A stretch of DNA of 64,000 nt from Desulfatiglans anilini DSM 4660. Lineage in GTDB: Bacteria; Desulfobacterota; DSM-4660; Desulfatiglandales; Desulfatiglandaceae. The stretch is from the NCBI RefSeq assembly GCF_000422285.1, contig NZ_AULM01000002.1:310001-374000 (forward strand), given 5' to 3'. The notes beneath the pieces are model-generated. The model had not been told where the DNA came from. It ran no database searches and worked only from the letters and a program-made list of their open reading frames with translations. The position numbers and the translations under genes are program-made. This document shows, in pieces, positions 28,257 through 36,092 of this stretch. The stretch's first letter is position 1, and each line of letters starts with the position of its first letter.

Positions 28257-28673
28257 CTAGGGTTTCACGCGTACTGGGTTGGGACCGAGCTCCTTGATCC
28301 GGTTCAGCATCTCATGGGCGACGTCCACGAAACGCCGTCCCCTTCCGGCGGAGAGATTGTAGATCTCGATACGTTCCGGCTCCATGTCCAGTTCCTCCAG
28401 CACCTTTTTGACCTGGGCGACCCGCTTGGCCGCCTGCGAGATGCCGGAGATGTATTGACAGCTGTCCGTCTGGCAGCCGGCGACATAGACACCGTCCGCG
28501 CCGTTCTCGAAGGCCTTGAGAAGGTGGAGGGTCTCGAGCCTTCCAGTGCATGGAACCTGAACGACCTTGACGTTGTCCGGCATGGTCAGCGACATGCTTT
28601 CCGCGACGGTGGCCGCCGATGAGGCGCAGTTCGAACAACAAAAAGCGATGATTTGGGGTTCAAAATCAGTCAT
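28257..28673 (-). CDS. mvhD: MvhD/FrhD-like iron-sulfur electron-transfer protein
   Basis: 138 residues from ATG 28673 (AAAGGAGATGCTGCA upstream). It begins FEPQIIAFCCSNCASSAATVAE and contains VPCTGRLETLHLLKAFENGADGVYVAGCQTDSCQY, the five-cysteine pattern of the MvhD 2Fe-2S delta subunit that hands electrons to HdrA. No in-frame UGA is needed at the cysteine positions, so this copy is not a selenoprotein. Lies directly between hdrA and metVF, consistent with one complex. Confidence 0.92.
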   Translation of the reverse strand: MTDFEPQIIAFCCSNCASSAATVAESMSLTMPDNVKVVQVPCTGRLETLHLLKAFENGADGVYVAGCQTDSCQYISGISQAAKRVAQVKKVLEELDMEPERIEIYNLSAGRGRRFVDVAHEMLNRIKELGPNPVRVKP

Positions 28674-28730
28674 TGCAGCATCTCCTTTAAACACCTGGTG
28701 TCATTGACCTCTCTAATGCGGGGACACCGG

Positions 28731-31463
28731 TTAGTTCGTTTCCATGAGGATGGAAGGCGCCTGGTTCAGCATCTGATCGGAGACGCCGGGCATTACAATG
28801 GCTTTGCCGGGGCATTCCGCGACGCACATACCGCAGCCTTGGCACAACGCGGGGTCGATATAGGCGGCTCCGCGATCGTGATCGATATAGGGCACGTGGA
28901 ACGGACAGGTCCGCACACAGGTGCAGCAGACCGCGCATTTTTCGGGCCGCACCTCGGCCACGAGGACCGCCGCCTGGACGGTGTCCTGCTTCAGGGTCTC
29001 CAGGGCCCGGCCTGCAGCGGCCTTGGCCTGGGCGATGCTGGCGAGGGTGTCCTTCGGGTAGTGCGCCAGGCCCGCCTGGAAGATGCCTTTGATCGTCGTA
29101 TCGGAGGGCTTCATCTTTTCGGGCGATTCGGCGAGGAAGCCGTCCTCATCCAGGCCGACCCGGAAAAGCGTCGGCAGGGCGGCGTTGTTGGGGGCCGTGA
29201 TGGCGGTCTGGAGCGAGATGAACTCCGCCGGGAGGGCCAGGTCTTTGCCGAGGATCGGATCGAAGACCGTCACCGTGAGCCTGCCGTCGGCAGCCGTGAC
29301 CGCCGGTTTGTGCTCGAGGTCGTAGCGGATGAAGACCACGCCCTTCTGGCGGGCGGTCCGGTAGAGTTCCTCGCGTTCGCCGAAGGTCCGCATCTCCCGG
29401 TACAGGATGTAGATATCCATGTTCGGGTTCTTTTCCTTGAGGTCGATGGCGGTCCGTACGGCGAACCCGCAGCAGAGGTTGCTGCAGTGGGGCCGTTCGG
29501 GCTCCCTCGATCCCACGCACTGGATGAAGACACCCGATGAGGCCGACTCGAGCGCCTTCGGGTCCTTCAAGAGCTTCGTGCTGAGCTCGTTCCACAGGTA
29601 GACCTGGTCATTCCGACCGTAGAGATACTCGACGGCCGGGACCGGATCGCCGCCCGTCGCGAGCACGGTCACACCGTGGGCGAGCGGCAGGGTCTTGCCT
29701 CCCTGCTCCAGGGTGCTCAGGAACTGCCCTTCGAAGCCGTGGCTTTCCTTGACCGTGGCGCCGGTCAGGACGGTGATGAGGCTGTTCTTCTGAACGGATG
29801 CGAGCAGGTCCTTCAGGTAGGCCTGAACATCGTAGCCCTGCCAGGTGGACCGGACGTGAAGCGCGTGTCCCCCCAGGGCGGCGTCTTTTTCGACCAGCGT
29901 CACCGGGAACCCTTCCCGTGCGATCGCCAGAGCGCTTTCCATCCCGGCCAGACCCCCGCCGACGACGAGCGCCTGCTTGGTCACGGGGACTTCCCGGACC
30001 GGGGTGGGGGTGCTCAGGGCGGCGCGGGCGACGCCCATGCGCAGCCGATCATTCAACTGGGTGTCGGCAGCGATGTCGAGCACCCGCAGGTCGACCAACT
30101 CGAACAGGGCCGGATTCAGGCCGCTGCGCTTGAGCGCCTCTTCGAGCAGGGCCTTGTGGATGAGCGGCGTGCAGCTGGCGAAGACCAGGCGGTTGGCGCC
30201 GGCGGACTGGATCGACTGGACGAGCTGATCCAGGAATGTGCCCTCCATGCCGGCGACGGAGGCCACCTTCGGGAGCTTGGACGTGAAGGCCTCGATGCGC
30301 TTGCCGATGCCGGGATCCATGCCAGGGCAGAGATGGTAGGCGACGAGGATCTTGGGCTCCGCGTCAGGGTCGGCAACGATCTGCGGATACATGACGGGAG
30401 GGGCGAGGGCCGCCGGGTCCAGGACCGCTGCGATCTCGGCCGCCACGGCGTTGGCCTGGGTGATGGACTGGCCGATATCCAGAGGGCCGGACATTCCGCC
30501 GCAGGTAAAGACGCCCGGGAGACTGGTGCCGACCGGCTGGAAGGGGGGCGTGGCCAGGAAGCGGTCGGGGCTCAGCTGCAGCCCCATCTTCTCCGCCAGG
30601 GCGATCGCGTCCGCCGCCGGTTTGAGGCCCACTGAGAGGACGATCATGTTGAAGGTCTCTTCTTGCAGCGTGCCGGCTTCGTCGGCGTAGGTCAGTTTCA
30701 GGTCGTCGCTTCCGGGCTCGGGGTCCACCGTGTGGATCCGGCTGCGGACGAGGCGGATGCCGCGGGCCTTGGCATCGTTCAGGTAGGCCTCGAAGCCCTT
30801 GCCGTGGGTGCGCATGTCCATGTAGAAGATGACGGGTTCGACGTTTTCGTCGACGTCGACGCTGTTGACGGCCTCCTTGAGGGCGTACATGCAGCAGACC
30901 GACGAACAGTAGGGGGCGTCGCAGCGGTTGATGTCACGCGATCCGACGCACTGGAGCCAGGCGATCTTCTGCGGGGACTGCCCGTCCGACGGCCTCTTGA
31001 CGATGCCTTTCCCCTGGCCGGTCGGCTTCTGGAGCTGTTCGTATTCAACGCTGGTGACGACGTTCGGGTAGCGGTGATAGGCGTAGGTGTCGTGCTGGGA
31101 AGGATCGAAGGCCTCGATGCCCGCTGCAAAGACTACGGCGCCGGCCTCGAGCTGTTTGGCGACGCCGCCTTGTTCCACGTTCAGGGTGAATCGGCCCAGT
31201 TCGCCCGATATTCCGGTGACCTGAGTGTCGGTCAGGACGTTGACATTGGGGTTTTGCTGGCACGCGGCGATCTTGGGGTTCACCTTGCAGCAGGCGCAGA
31301 GGGGGTAGAACCGGTGGAGATTGGGGATCATCCCGCCCAGGGTTGCCATACGTTCGACCACGTGGACACCATATCCTGCGTCAGCAAGGGAAAGGGCGGC
31401 CTGTATTCCCGCGATGCCGCCCCCGATAACCGCTACAGAGCCCTTGGGTTTATTTTGACTCAT
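28731..31463 (-). CDS. hdrA: Heterodisulfide reductase subunit A-like flavoprotein, internally duplicated
   Basis: 910 residues from ATG 31463 (GCAGGAGAAAG upstream). Two HdrA-like halves are visible. The first has FAD motif AVIGGGIAGIQAALSLADAG (residues 10-29), a Cys cluster at 56-68 (CACCKVNPKIAAC) and CDAPYCSSVCCMYALKEAV. The second starts again with VVGGGLAGMESALAIAREGFP and has CSNLCCGFAVRTAIDLKE. The C-terminus has a double 4Fe-4S ferredoxin domain (CAVCCTCVRTCPFHVP, CQGCGMCVAECPGKA). Duplicated HdrA proteins act in flavin-based electron bifurcation complexes. HdrB and HdrC are not in the window; the neighbours are MvhD and MetVF. Confidence 0.93.
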   Translation of the reverse strand: MSQNKPKGSVAVIGGGIAGIQAALSLADAGYGVHVVERMATLGGMIPNLHRFYPLCACCKVNPKIAACQQNPNVNVLTDTQVTGISGELGRFTLNVEQGGVAKQLEAGAVVFAAGIEAFDPSQHDTYAYHRYPNVVTSVEYEQLQKPTGQGKGIVKRPSDGQSPQKIAWLQCVGSRDINRCDAPYCSSVCCMYALKEAVNSVDVDENVEPVIFYMDMRTHGKGFEAYLNDAKARGIRLVRSRIHTVDPEPGSDDLKLTYADEAGTLQEETFNMIVLSVGLKPAADAIALAEKMGLQLSPDRFLATPPFQPVGTSLPGVFTCGGMSGPLDIGQSITQANAVAAEIAAVLDPAALAPPVMYPQIVADPDAEPKILVAYHLCPGMDPGIGKRIEAFTSKLPKVASVAGMEGTFLDQLVQSIQSAGANRLVFASCTPLIHKALLEEALKRSGLNPALFELVDLRVLDIAADTQLNDRLRMGVARAALSTPTPVREVPVTKQALVVGGGLAGMESALAIAREGFPVTLVEKDAALGGHALHVRSTWQGYDVQAYLKDLLASVQKNSLITVLTGATVKESHGFEGQFLSTLEQGGKTLPLAHGVTVLATGGDPVPAVEYLYGRNDQVYLWNELSTKLLKDPKALESASSGVFIQCVGSREPERPHCSNLCCGFAVRTAIDLKEKNPNMDIYILYREMRTFGEREELYRTARQKGVVFIRYDLEHKPAVTAADGRLTVTVFDPILGKDLALPAEFISLQTAITAPNNAALPTLFRVGLDEDGFLAESPEKMKPSDTTIKGIFQAGLAHYPKDTLASIAQAKAAAGRALETLKQDTVQAAVLVAEVRPEKCAVCCTCVRTCPFHVPYIDHDRGAAYIDPALCQGCGMCVAECPGKAIVMPGVSDQMLNQAPSILMETN

Positions 31464-32082
31464 GACATTCTTTCTCCTGCTTCTCAGCGTTGAAGTGTTG
31501 TTTCGAGAGATTCGTCTCGAAGTCGGTAAAATCGGATACCTCGATGCGAAGGAGCGGTTCCCGCCTTCGCGCAAACCCGGCGCCCCTCAGGAGCCGCGGA
31601 GAAATCGGCCGACCTGTGCTCTCTTCCGCGTCCGCCCGAAAGGGCATGAAATACCCATTTGGGGCATTATGTCACTTGTGAAAATCGTTACATGCCACAA
31701 GGGCTGGGAGGTGTCAAGGGAAATGTGTCTCGACGACAGGGGCCCGGATGCCGCGGCGGCGTTGGGTAATCGCTTGATAAATGACCGGGAATTTGATAAA
31801 AAGTCTGCATGCGCAAACGGTCTTTTCAGGATCGCGCTCAGTCCCGTCCCTTCGGGGCGGACCCCGGTTTCTTCGCGCCCTTCGGGCACTCAGCCCCACC
31901 GCCTCGCGGCGGGGCCCGGTGGCCGCTCGGCCTTTGGCGCTCGGTCTCGGGGGTGGCGGCGGATTTCACGGTGGCTGAGCGCAGCCCCGTCGAGCGTGTG
32001 GTTTATGGCGGACTGCCGCCCGCGCGAAGGCTGCAGGGCCAGGCGGGGGCGGACGGCGAATGTGCAAGGGGGATGATGGAAC
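31464..32082. other. Non-coding region between hdrA and the FmdB-PPDK run, with several small hairpins
   Basis: No gene is supported. At 31840-31930 three close hairpins occur: around CCCTTCGGGG (31854-31863), GCCCTTCGGGC near 31879-31889, and CCGCCTCGCGG near 31906-31916. Upstream of hdrA on the minus strand are an inverted CTTGTG/CACAAG pair (31675-31680, 31696-31701) and two direct TTGATAAA copies 19 bases apart (31774 and 31793, plus-strand orientation). Some of these may regulate the hdrA-metF operon. Confidence 0.4.
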
Positions 32083-32424
32083 GTGCCCATATATGAATAT
32101 GAATGTCGGCAATGCGCCAGGACTTTCCAGGCGTTGATCATGAAGAAAGAGGACGAAGAGGGCCTTTCGTGCCCCGGCTGCGGGGGGAAACAGTGGAAGC
32201 GGCTCATTTCACGCGTCAGTTTCCACGTCTCGGAGCAAGACCGGCTCTCCTCTTTCGATCCGTCCGCCCGCAAGGATGACGGATTTTTCAAGGATTCGCG
32301 CAATATCGGCCTCCATGCCAAGAAGAGGGCACAGGAGATGGGCGTCGACCTCGGGCGCGGCTTCGAAGAGAAGCTCGAAAAACTACGGACCGATCCGGGA
32401 AGCGTCATCCGGGATTCGGAATAA
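32083..32424 (+). CDS. FmdB-family zinc-ribbon protein, longer form
   Basis: 113 residues from GTG 32083. Starts MPIYEYECRQCARTFQAL with CxxC pairs at about 8-11 and in LSCPGCGGK, the FmdB zinc ribbon. Unlike the copy at 10591 the Ser/Cys tail is replaced by a charged helical extension (HAKKRAQEMGVDLGRGFEEKLEKL). Function unknown. Short spacing to the next genes suggests cotranscription toward ppdK. Confidence 0.8.
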   Translation: MPIYEYECRQCARTFQALIMKKEDEEGLSCPGCGGKQWKRLISRVSFHVSEQDRLSSFDPSARKDDGFFKDSRNIGLHAKKRAQEMGVDLGRGFEEKLEKLRTDPGSVIRDSE

Positions 32425-32505
32425 GAGCGGCGGATGCGGCCCCCCGCCTGAAACCCGCTCGGGCGTCTTGTCCGCCCCGGCCGGCCGGGGGTGAGGAGTG
32501 AGGTC

Positions 32506-32835
32506 ATGATGAAGCGGAAACCGGGGGATGTCATCCTCGTCTATTACCAGGATGCCCCCGCCATTTACGCCCGCATCGAGGCGATCGAACCCGATGTGAA
32601 GCCGGGGTGGTGCCAGGTGACGCTCCTTTTCCTGAGTGTGCCGAGCCAGGTCGTCCGGTGGATCCTGCGCGAGTCTTACGTGGACGGCGAGTCTTTCACC
32701 ATGGGAGGCCAGGCTGTCCGCCTCGAAGAGGTCAGGGCAACGCCGCCGGCGACGGCGCCGGAGGGCCCGCCGGCCGAAAACGGGGAAGGGCGGAAGGGTG
32801 CCGCCCGCGTCATTCCTTTCAAGAAACCCTCCTGA
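32506..32835 (+). CDS. Conserved hypothetical protein (deltaproteobacterial type)
   Basis: 109 residues from ATG 32506, with GAGGAG eight bases before. The first 75 residues look folded: KPGDVILVYYQDAPAIYARIEAIEPDVKPGWCQVTLLFLSVPSQVVRWILRESYVDG (quoted only as landmarks GDVILVYYQ and WCQVTLLFLSVP), suggesting a small beta-barrel. The last 30 residues are Pro/Ala/Gly-rich and end RVIPFKKPS. No function recognised. Confidence 0.7.
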   Translation: MMKRKPGDVILVYYQDAPAIYARIEAIEPDVKPGWCQVTLLFLSVPSQVVRWILRESYVDGESFTMGGQAVRLEEVRATPPATAPEGPPAENGEGRKGAARVIPFKKPS

Positions 32836-32921
32836 TTGAAAGGAGGCGCTATGCCCGGGGGCCGAGTCCGCAGGGGAGGCTGCCCCGGCGTGTTCACGGG
32901 TGGAGAACGGAGCTGCGAAAC

Positions 32922-33104
32922 ATGGGAAAATGGGAGATGTTCATCATTCGGCTCGTGCTGGCCGTGGGGATCGCGATCCTCATCGGCCGATTCTTCTTGC
33001 AGGGCCGTTCGTTCTGGTGGACGCTGCTGCTGGCGGTTGTCCTGCTGGGGTTGGCCTATTTACAGGAGTATTTCAGGTTGCGCGACAGAAGGGGGAACCC
33101 ATGA
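32922..33104 (+). CDS. Small two-helix membrane protein
   Basis: 60 residues from ATG 32922. Two hydrophobic stretches (MFIIRLVLAVGIAILIGRFFL and WWTLLLAVVLLGLAYL) separated by a short polar turn, and a basic C-terminus (RLRDRRGNP). Its stop overlaps the ppdK start (ATGA), so it is likely translated with PPDK. No family recognised; it may simply anchor or regulate an envelope process. Confidence 0.62.
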   Translation: MGKWEMFIIRLVLAVGIAILIGRFFLQGRSFWWTLLLAVVLLGLAYLQEYFRLRDRRGNP

Positions 33105-35896
33105 CCACGAAAAAGTTCGTCTATGCATTTGAGGCGGGGGACAGCAAGAACAAGAAACTCCTGGGGGGCAAAGGGGCCAATCTCTGCGACATGACGCAGA
33201 TCGGGCTTCCGGTTCCGCCGGGGTTCGTCATCACCACCGAGGCGTGCCTGGCTTACCTGGCCCAGAAGAAGAAGGGGCTCGACGCGGAGCTGATGGGGCA
33301 GATCAAAGGGGCGATGGCGGACCTCGAACAGAAGACCGGCAAACGCTTCGGGGATCCGAAGAACCCGCTGCTGGTCTCCGTTCGCTCCGGTGCGGCCATC
33401 TCCATGCCCGGGATGATGGACACCATCCTGAACCTCGGATTGAACGAGGAGACGCTGCCCGGGCTCATCGAGCAGACGCAGAACGAACGGTTCGTCTACG
33501 ACGCCTACCGGCGCGTGATCCAGTTGTTCAGCTCGGTCGGGCTGGGGCTCGGCGACGAGCTCTTCGACGAGATCTTCGAGGCGGTCAAGAAGAAGTACAA
33601 GGCGGCCCAGGACATCGATCTGGATGCCGAGGGCCTGCGGGAGATCTGCGGCCGTTTTCTGCACGCCGTGCAGGAAAAGACGGGCGCACCGTTTCCGCAG
33701 GACCCCTATGTGCAGCTCGAGATGGCCGTCGAGGCCGTCTTCCGCTCCTGGATGGGGAAGCGCGCCGTCGACTACCGCAGGGAGTTCGGGATCACCAATG
33801 AGATGGCCAACGGGACGGCGGTGAACATCTGCACCATGGTCTTCGGAAACATGGGCAACGACTGCGCGACCGGTGTGGCCTTCACGCGGAACCCCGCCAC
33901 CGGTGAGAACCGCCTCTACGGCGAGTACATGCTGAACGCGCAGGGGGAGGACGTCGTCGCGGGCATCCGCACCCCGAAGCCGATCCGGGAGCTGCGCCGC
34001 GAGATGCCCGAGGTCTACCAGGAGCTGGAGAAGCTCCGGCACACCCTGGAGAAGCGCTACCGCGAGGTGCAGGACTTCGAGTTCACGATCGAGAAGAACA
34101 AGCTCTACTGCCTCCAGACCCGGAACGGAAAGATGAACGCGGCGGCCTTCATCAAGACCTCCATCGACATGGTGAACGAGGGGCTCATCACCGAAGACCA
34201 GGCGATTCTGCGCATCAAACCGGACATGCTGGCCCAGCTTCTCTATCCGCGGCTGGACCCCGAAGCGAAGGTGGACGTGCTGGCGACCGGCCTGCCCGCC
34301 TCTCCCGGCGCCGCTTGGGGCAAGATCGTCTTCGACGCCGACCGGGCCGAGAGCAAGGCCAAGCTGGGCGAGAAGGTCATCCTGGTCCGCGAGGAGACCA
34401 AACCCGACGACATCCACGGCTTCTTCGCCGCCCAGGGGATCCTGACGAGCCGCGGCGGCAAGACCAGCCACGCGGCCGTGGTCGCCCGCGCCATGGGCAA
34501 ACCGTGCGTCTCGGGCTGCGAGACCATGGTGATCAACTACGCCGCGCGCGAGGCCGTGCTCGCCGGAGTCCCGCTGCGGGAAGGCGATGTGCTCACGATC
34601 GACGGGACGACCGGAAACGTCTTCCAGGGAAGGGTCCCCACGATCGAACCGGAGTTCGTCGAGGATCTGCTCGTACTGCTCGAATGGGCGGACGAGATCA
34701 GCGAGCTGGAGGTGATGGCGAACGCCGACACGCCCGAGGCGGTCAAGAAGGCCAAGAAGTACGGCGCGATGGGCATCGGCCTGTGCCGGACGGAGCGGAT
34801 GTTCAACCAGCCGGACCGTCTGCCGATCGTCCAGGAGATGATCCTGGCTGAGACCACCGACGAGCGGCAGGCTTCGATCAACCGTCTGCTGCCTATCCAG
34901 CGCGAGGATTTCAAGGAGATCTTCCGCATCATGAACGGCTATCCGGTGACGATCCGTCTGCTGGACCCGCCGATCCACGAGTTCCTGCCCTCCGCCGACG
35001 AGCTGATCCAGGAGATCACCCACCTCCGCGAGCTGCGCAAGACCATCGAGGGGATGGCGACCCTCCCGGACACCCTCAAGATGCTGGATCCGCAGCTGCA
35101 CGAACGGTATTCGGCCAACCTCGAGGCGATCACGCTCGGCCTGGAGGAGCTCAAGAACAAACACCTGGCGGAGACCCTGATCGACAACAAGGAGGTGATC
35201 CTGAGGAAAGTGCGCGCCCTGGCCGAGACGAACCCGATGCTCGGTCACCGCGGCGTCCGCCTGGGGATCACCTACCCGGAGATCTACGCCATGCAGATCC
35301 GGGCGATCCTCGAGGCCGCCGCCGAGCACATCAAGACCGGCGGGCGGATCAGCCCCGAGATCATGGTCCCGCAGGTCTGCACGCTCGAGGAGCTCAAGTG
35401 GGTGCACCGCTACGTGAGCCAGATCCACAAGGAGGTGGAGAAGAAGTTCAAGATCAATGTGCCGTTCCACTTCGGCACCATGATCGAGGTGGTGCGGGCC
35501 TGCATGCGCGCCGGGCGGATCGCGGAGCTGGCGGAGTTCATGTCCTTCGGAACCAACGATTTGACCCAGGCGACCTTTTCCTTCTCGCGGGAGGACGCCG
35601 AGAACAAGTTCCTGCCGCTTTACAAGCAGCACGAGATCCTGCAGCACAACCCGTTCGAGGTCCTGGACATCAAGGGCGTCGGCCGGCTGATGATGATCAC
35701 GATCGAGTGGGCCCGCAAGACCCGCCCCGACATGAAGGTCGGCATCTGCGGAGAGCAGGGCGGGCATCCGGACGCCATCCGCTTCTGCCACTACATCAAG
35801 ATGACCTACGTGTCGTGCTCCCCGCCCCGGGTCCCCATCGCCCGGCTGGCCGCGGCGCATGCCAAACTGACGGAGGCGGAGTTCAGCGTGGTGTAG
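33101..35896 (+). CDS. ppdK: Pyruvate, phosphate dikinase
   Basis: 931 residues from ATG 33101 (GGGGGAA upstream). Interconverts pyruvate, ATP and phosphate with PEP, AMP and pyrophosphate. N-terminal ATP-grasp part (LLGGKGANLCDMTQIGLPVPPGFVIT, VRSGAAISMPGMMDTILNLG), central phosphohistidine domain (LTSRGGKTSHAAVVARAMGKPCV, swivelling His in TSHAA) and C-terminal PEP-binding barrel with GLCRTERMF, FGTNDLTQ and the catalytic Cys in GICGEQGGHP. It is slightly longer than the usual 870-890. Typical of anaerobes using reversible PEP-pyruvate conversion. Confidence 0.97.
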   Translation: MTTKKFVYAFEAGDSKNKKLLGGKGANLCDMTQIGLPVPPGFVITTEACLAYLAQKKKGLDAELMGQIKGAMADLEQKTGKRFGDPKNPLLVSVRSGAAISMPGMMDTILNLGLNEETLPGLIEQTQNERFVYDAYRRVIQLFSSVGLGLGDELFDEIFEAVKKKYKAAQDIDLDAEGLREICGRFLHAVQEKTGAPFPQDPYVQLEMAVEAVFRSWMGKRAVDYRREFGITNEMANGTAVNICTMVFGNMGNDCATGVAFTRNPATGENRLYGEYMLNAQGEDVVAGIRTPKPIRELRREMPEVYQELEKLRHTLEKRYREVQDFEFTIEKNKLYCLQTRNGKMNAAAFIKTSIDMVNEGLITEDQAILRIKPDMLAQLLYPRLDPEAKVDVLATGLPASPGAAWGKIVFDADRAESKAKLGEKVILVREETKPDDIHGFFAAQGILTSRGGKTSHAAVVARAMGKPCVSGCETMVINYAAREAVLAGVPLREGDVLTIDGTTGNVFQGRVPTIEPEFVEDLLVLLEWADEISELEVMANADTPEAVKKAKKYGAMGIGLCRTERMFNQPDRLPIVQEMILAETTDERQASINRLLPIQREDFKEIFRIMNGYPVTIRLLDPPIHEFLPSADELIQEITHLRELRKTIEGMATLPDTLKMLDPQLHERYSANLEAITLGLEELKNKHLAETLIDNKEVILRKVRALAETNPMLGHRGVRLGITYPEIYAMQIRAILEAAAEHIKTGGRISPEIMVPQVCTLEELKWVHRYVSQIHKEVEKKFKINVPFHFGTMIEVVRACMRAGRIAELAEFMSFGTNDLTQATFSFSREDAENKFLPLYKQHEILQHNPFEVLDIKGVGRLMMITIEWARKTRPDMKVGICGEQGGHPDAIRFCHYIKMTYVSCSPPRVPIARLAAAHAKLTEAEFSVV

Positions 35897-35929
35897 CCCC
35901 GCCGGAATCCGCTCGAAGGCGACAGGAAA

Positions 35930-35977
35930 AGGCCGGAGGTTCTTCCCCTGCTCGATCAGGGGAAGGGCCTCCGGCCT
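35930..35977. terminator. Strong hairpin terminator between ppdK and plsB
   Basis: Long perfect stem: AGGCCGGAGG with CCTCCGGCCT outside and CTTCCCCTG with CAGGGGAAG inside. It follows the ppdK stop by about 30 bases and is followed by CTTGCTT; the convergent plsB gene ends 116 bases further on, so it may serve both strands. Confidence 0.75.
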
Positions 35978-36092
35978 CTTGCTTCCGATCCGGCTCCTTT
36001 GGCGCAGACCGCCTCTTTACCGTCGTTCCGGGCGGAACGGGAATCCCGCTTCGGGCGGTGGGATCCCGGGGGGGCCTGTTCACCCCGGCGGG

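Noticed and set aside
31809-32076. Plus-strand frame of about 90 codons upstream of FmdB
   Set aside because: Pro/Gly/Arg-rich, no ribosome site, overlaps hairpins and repeats, not conserved-looking.
33056-35860. Long minus-strand open frame of about 930 codons opposite ppdK
   Set aside because: Composition mirrors ppdK on the other strand and no protein family is visible; GC-rich codons keep the antisense frame open.
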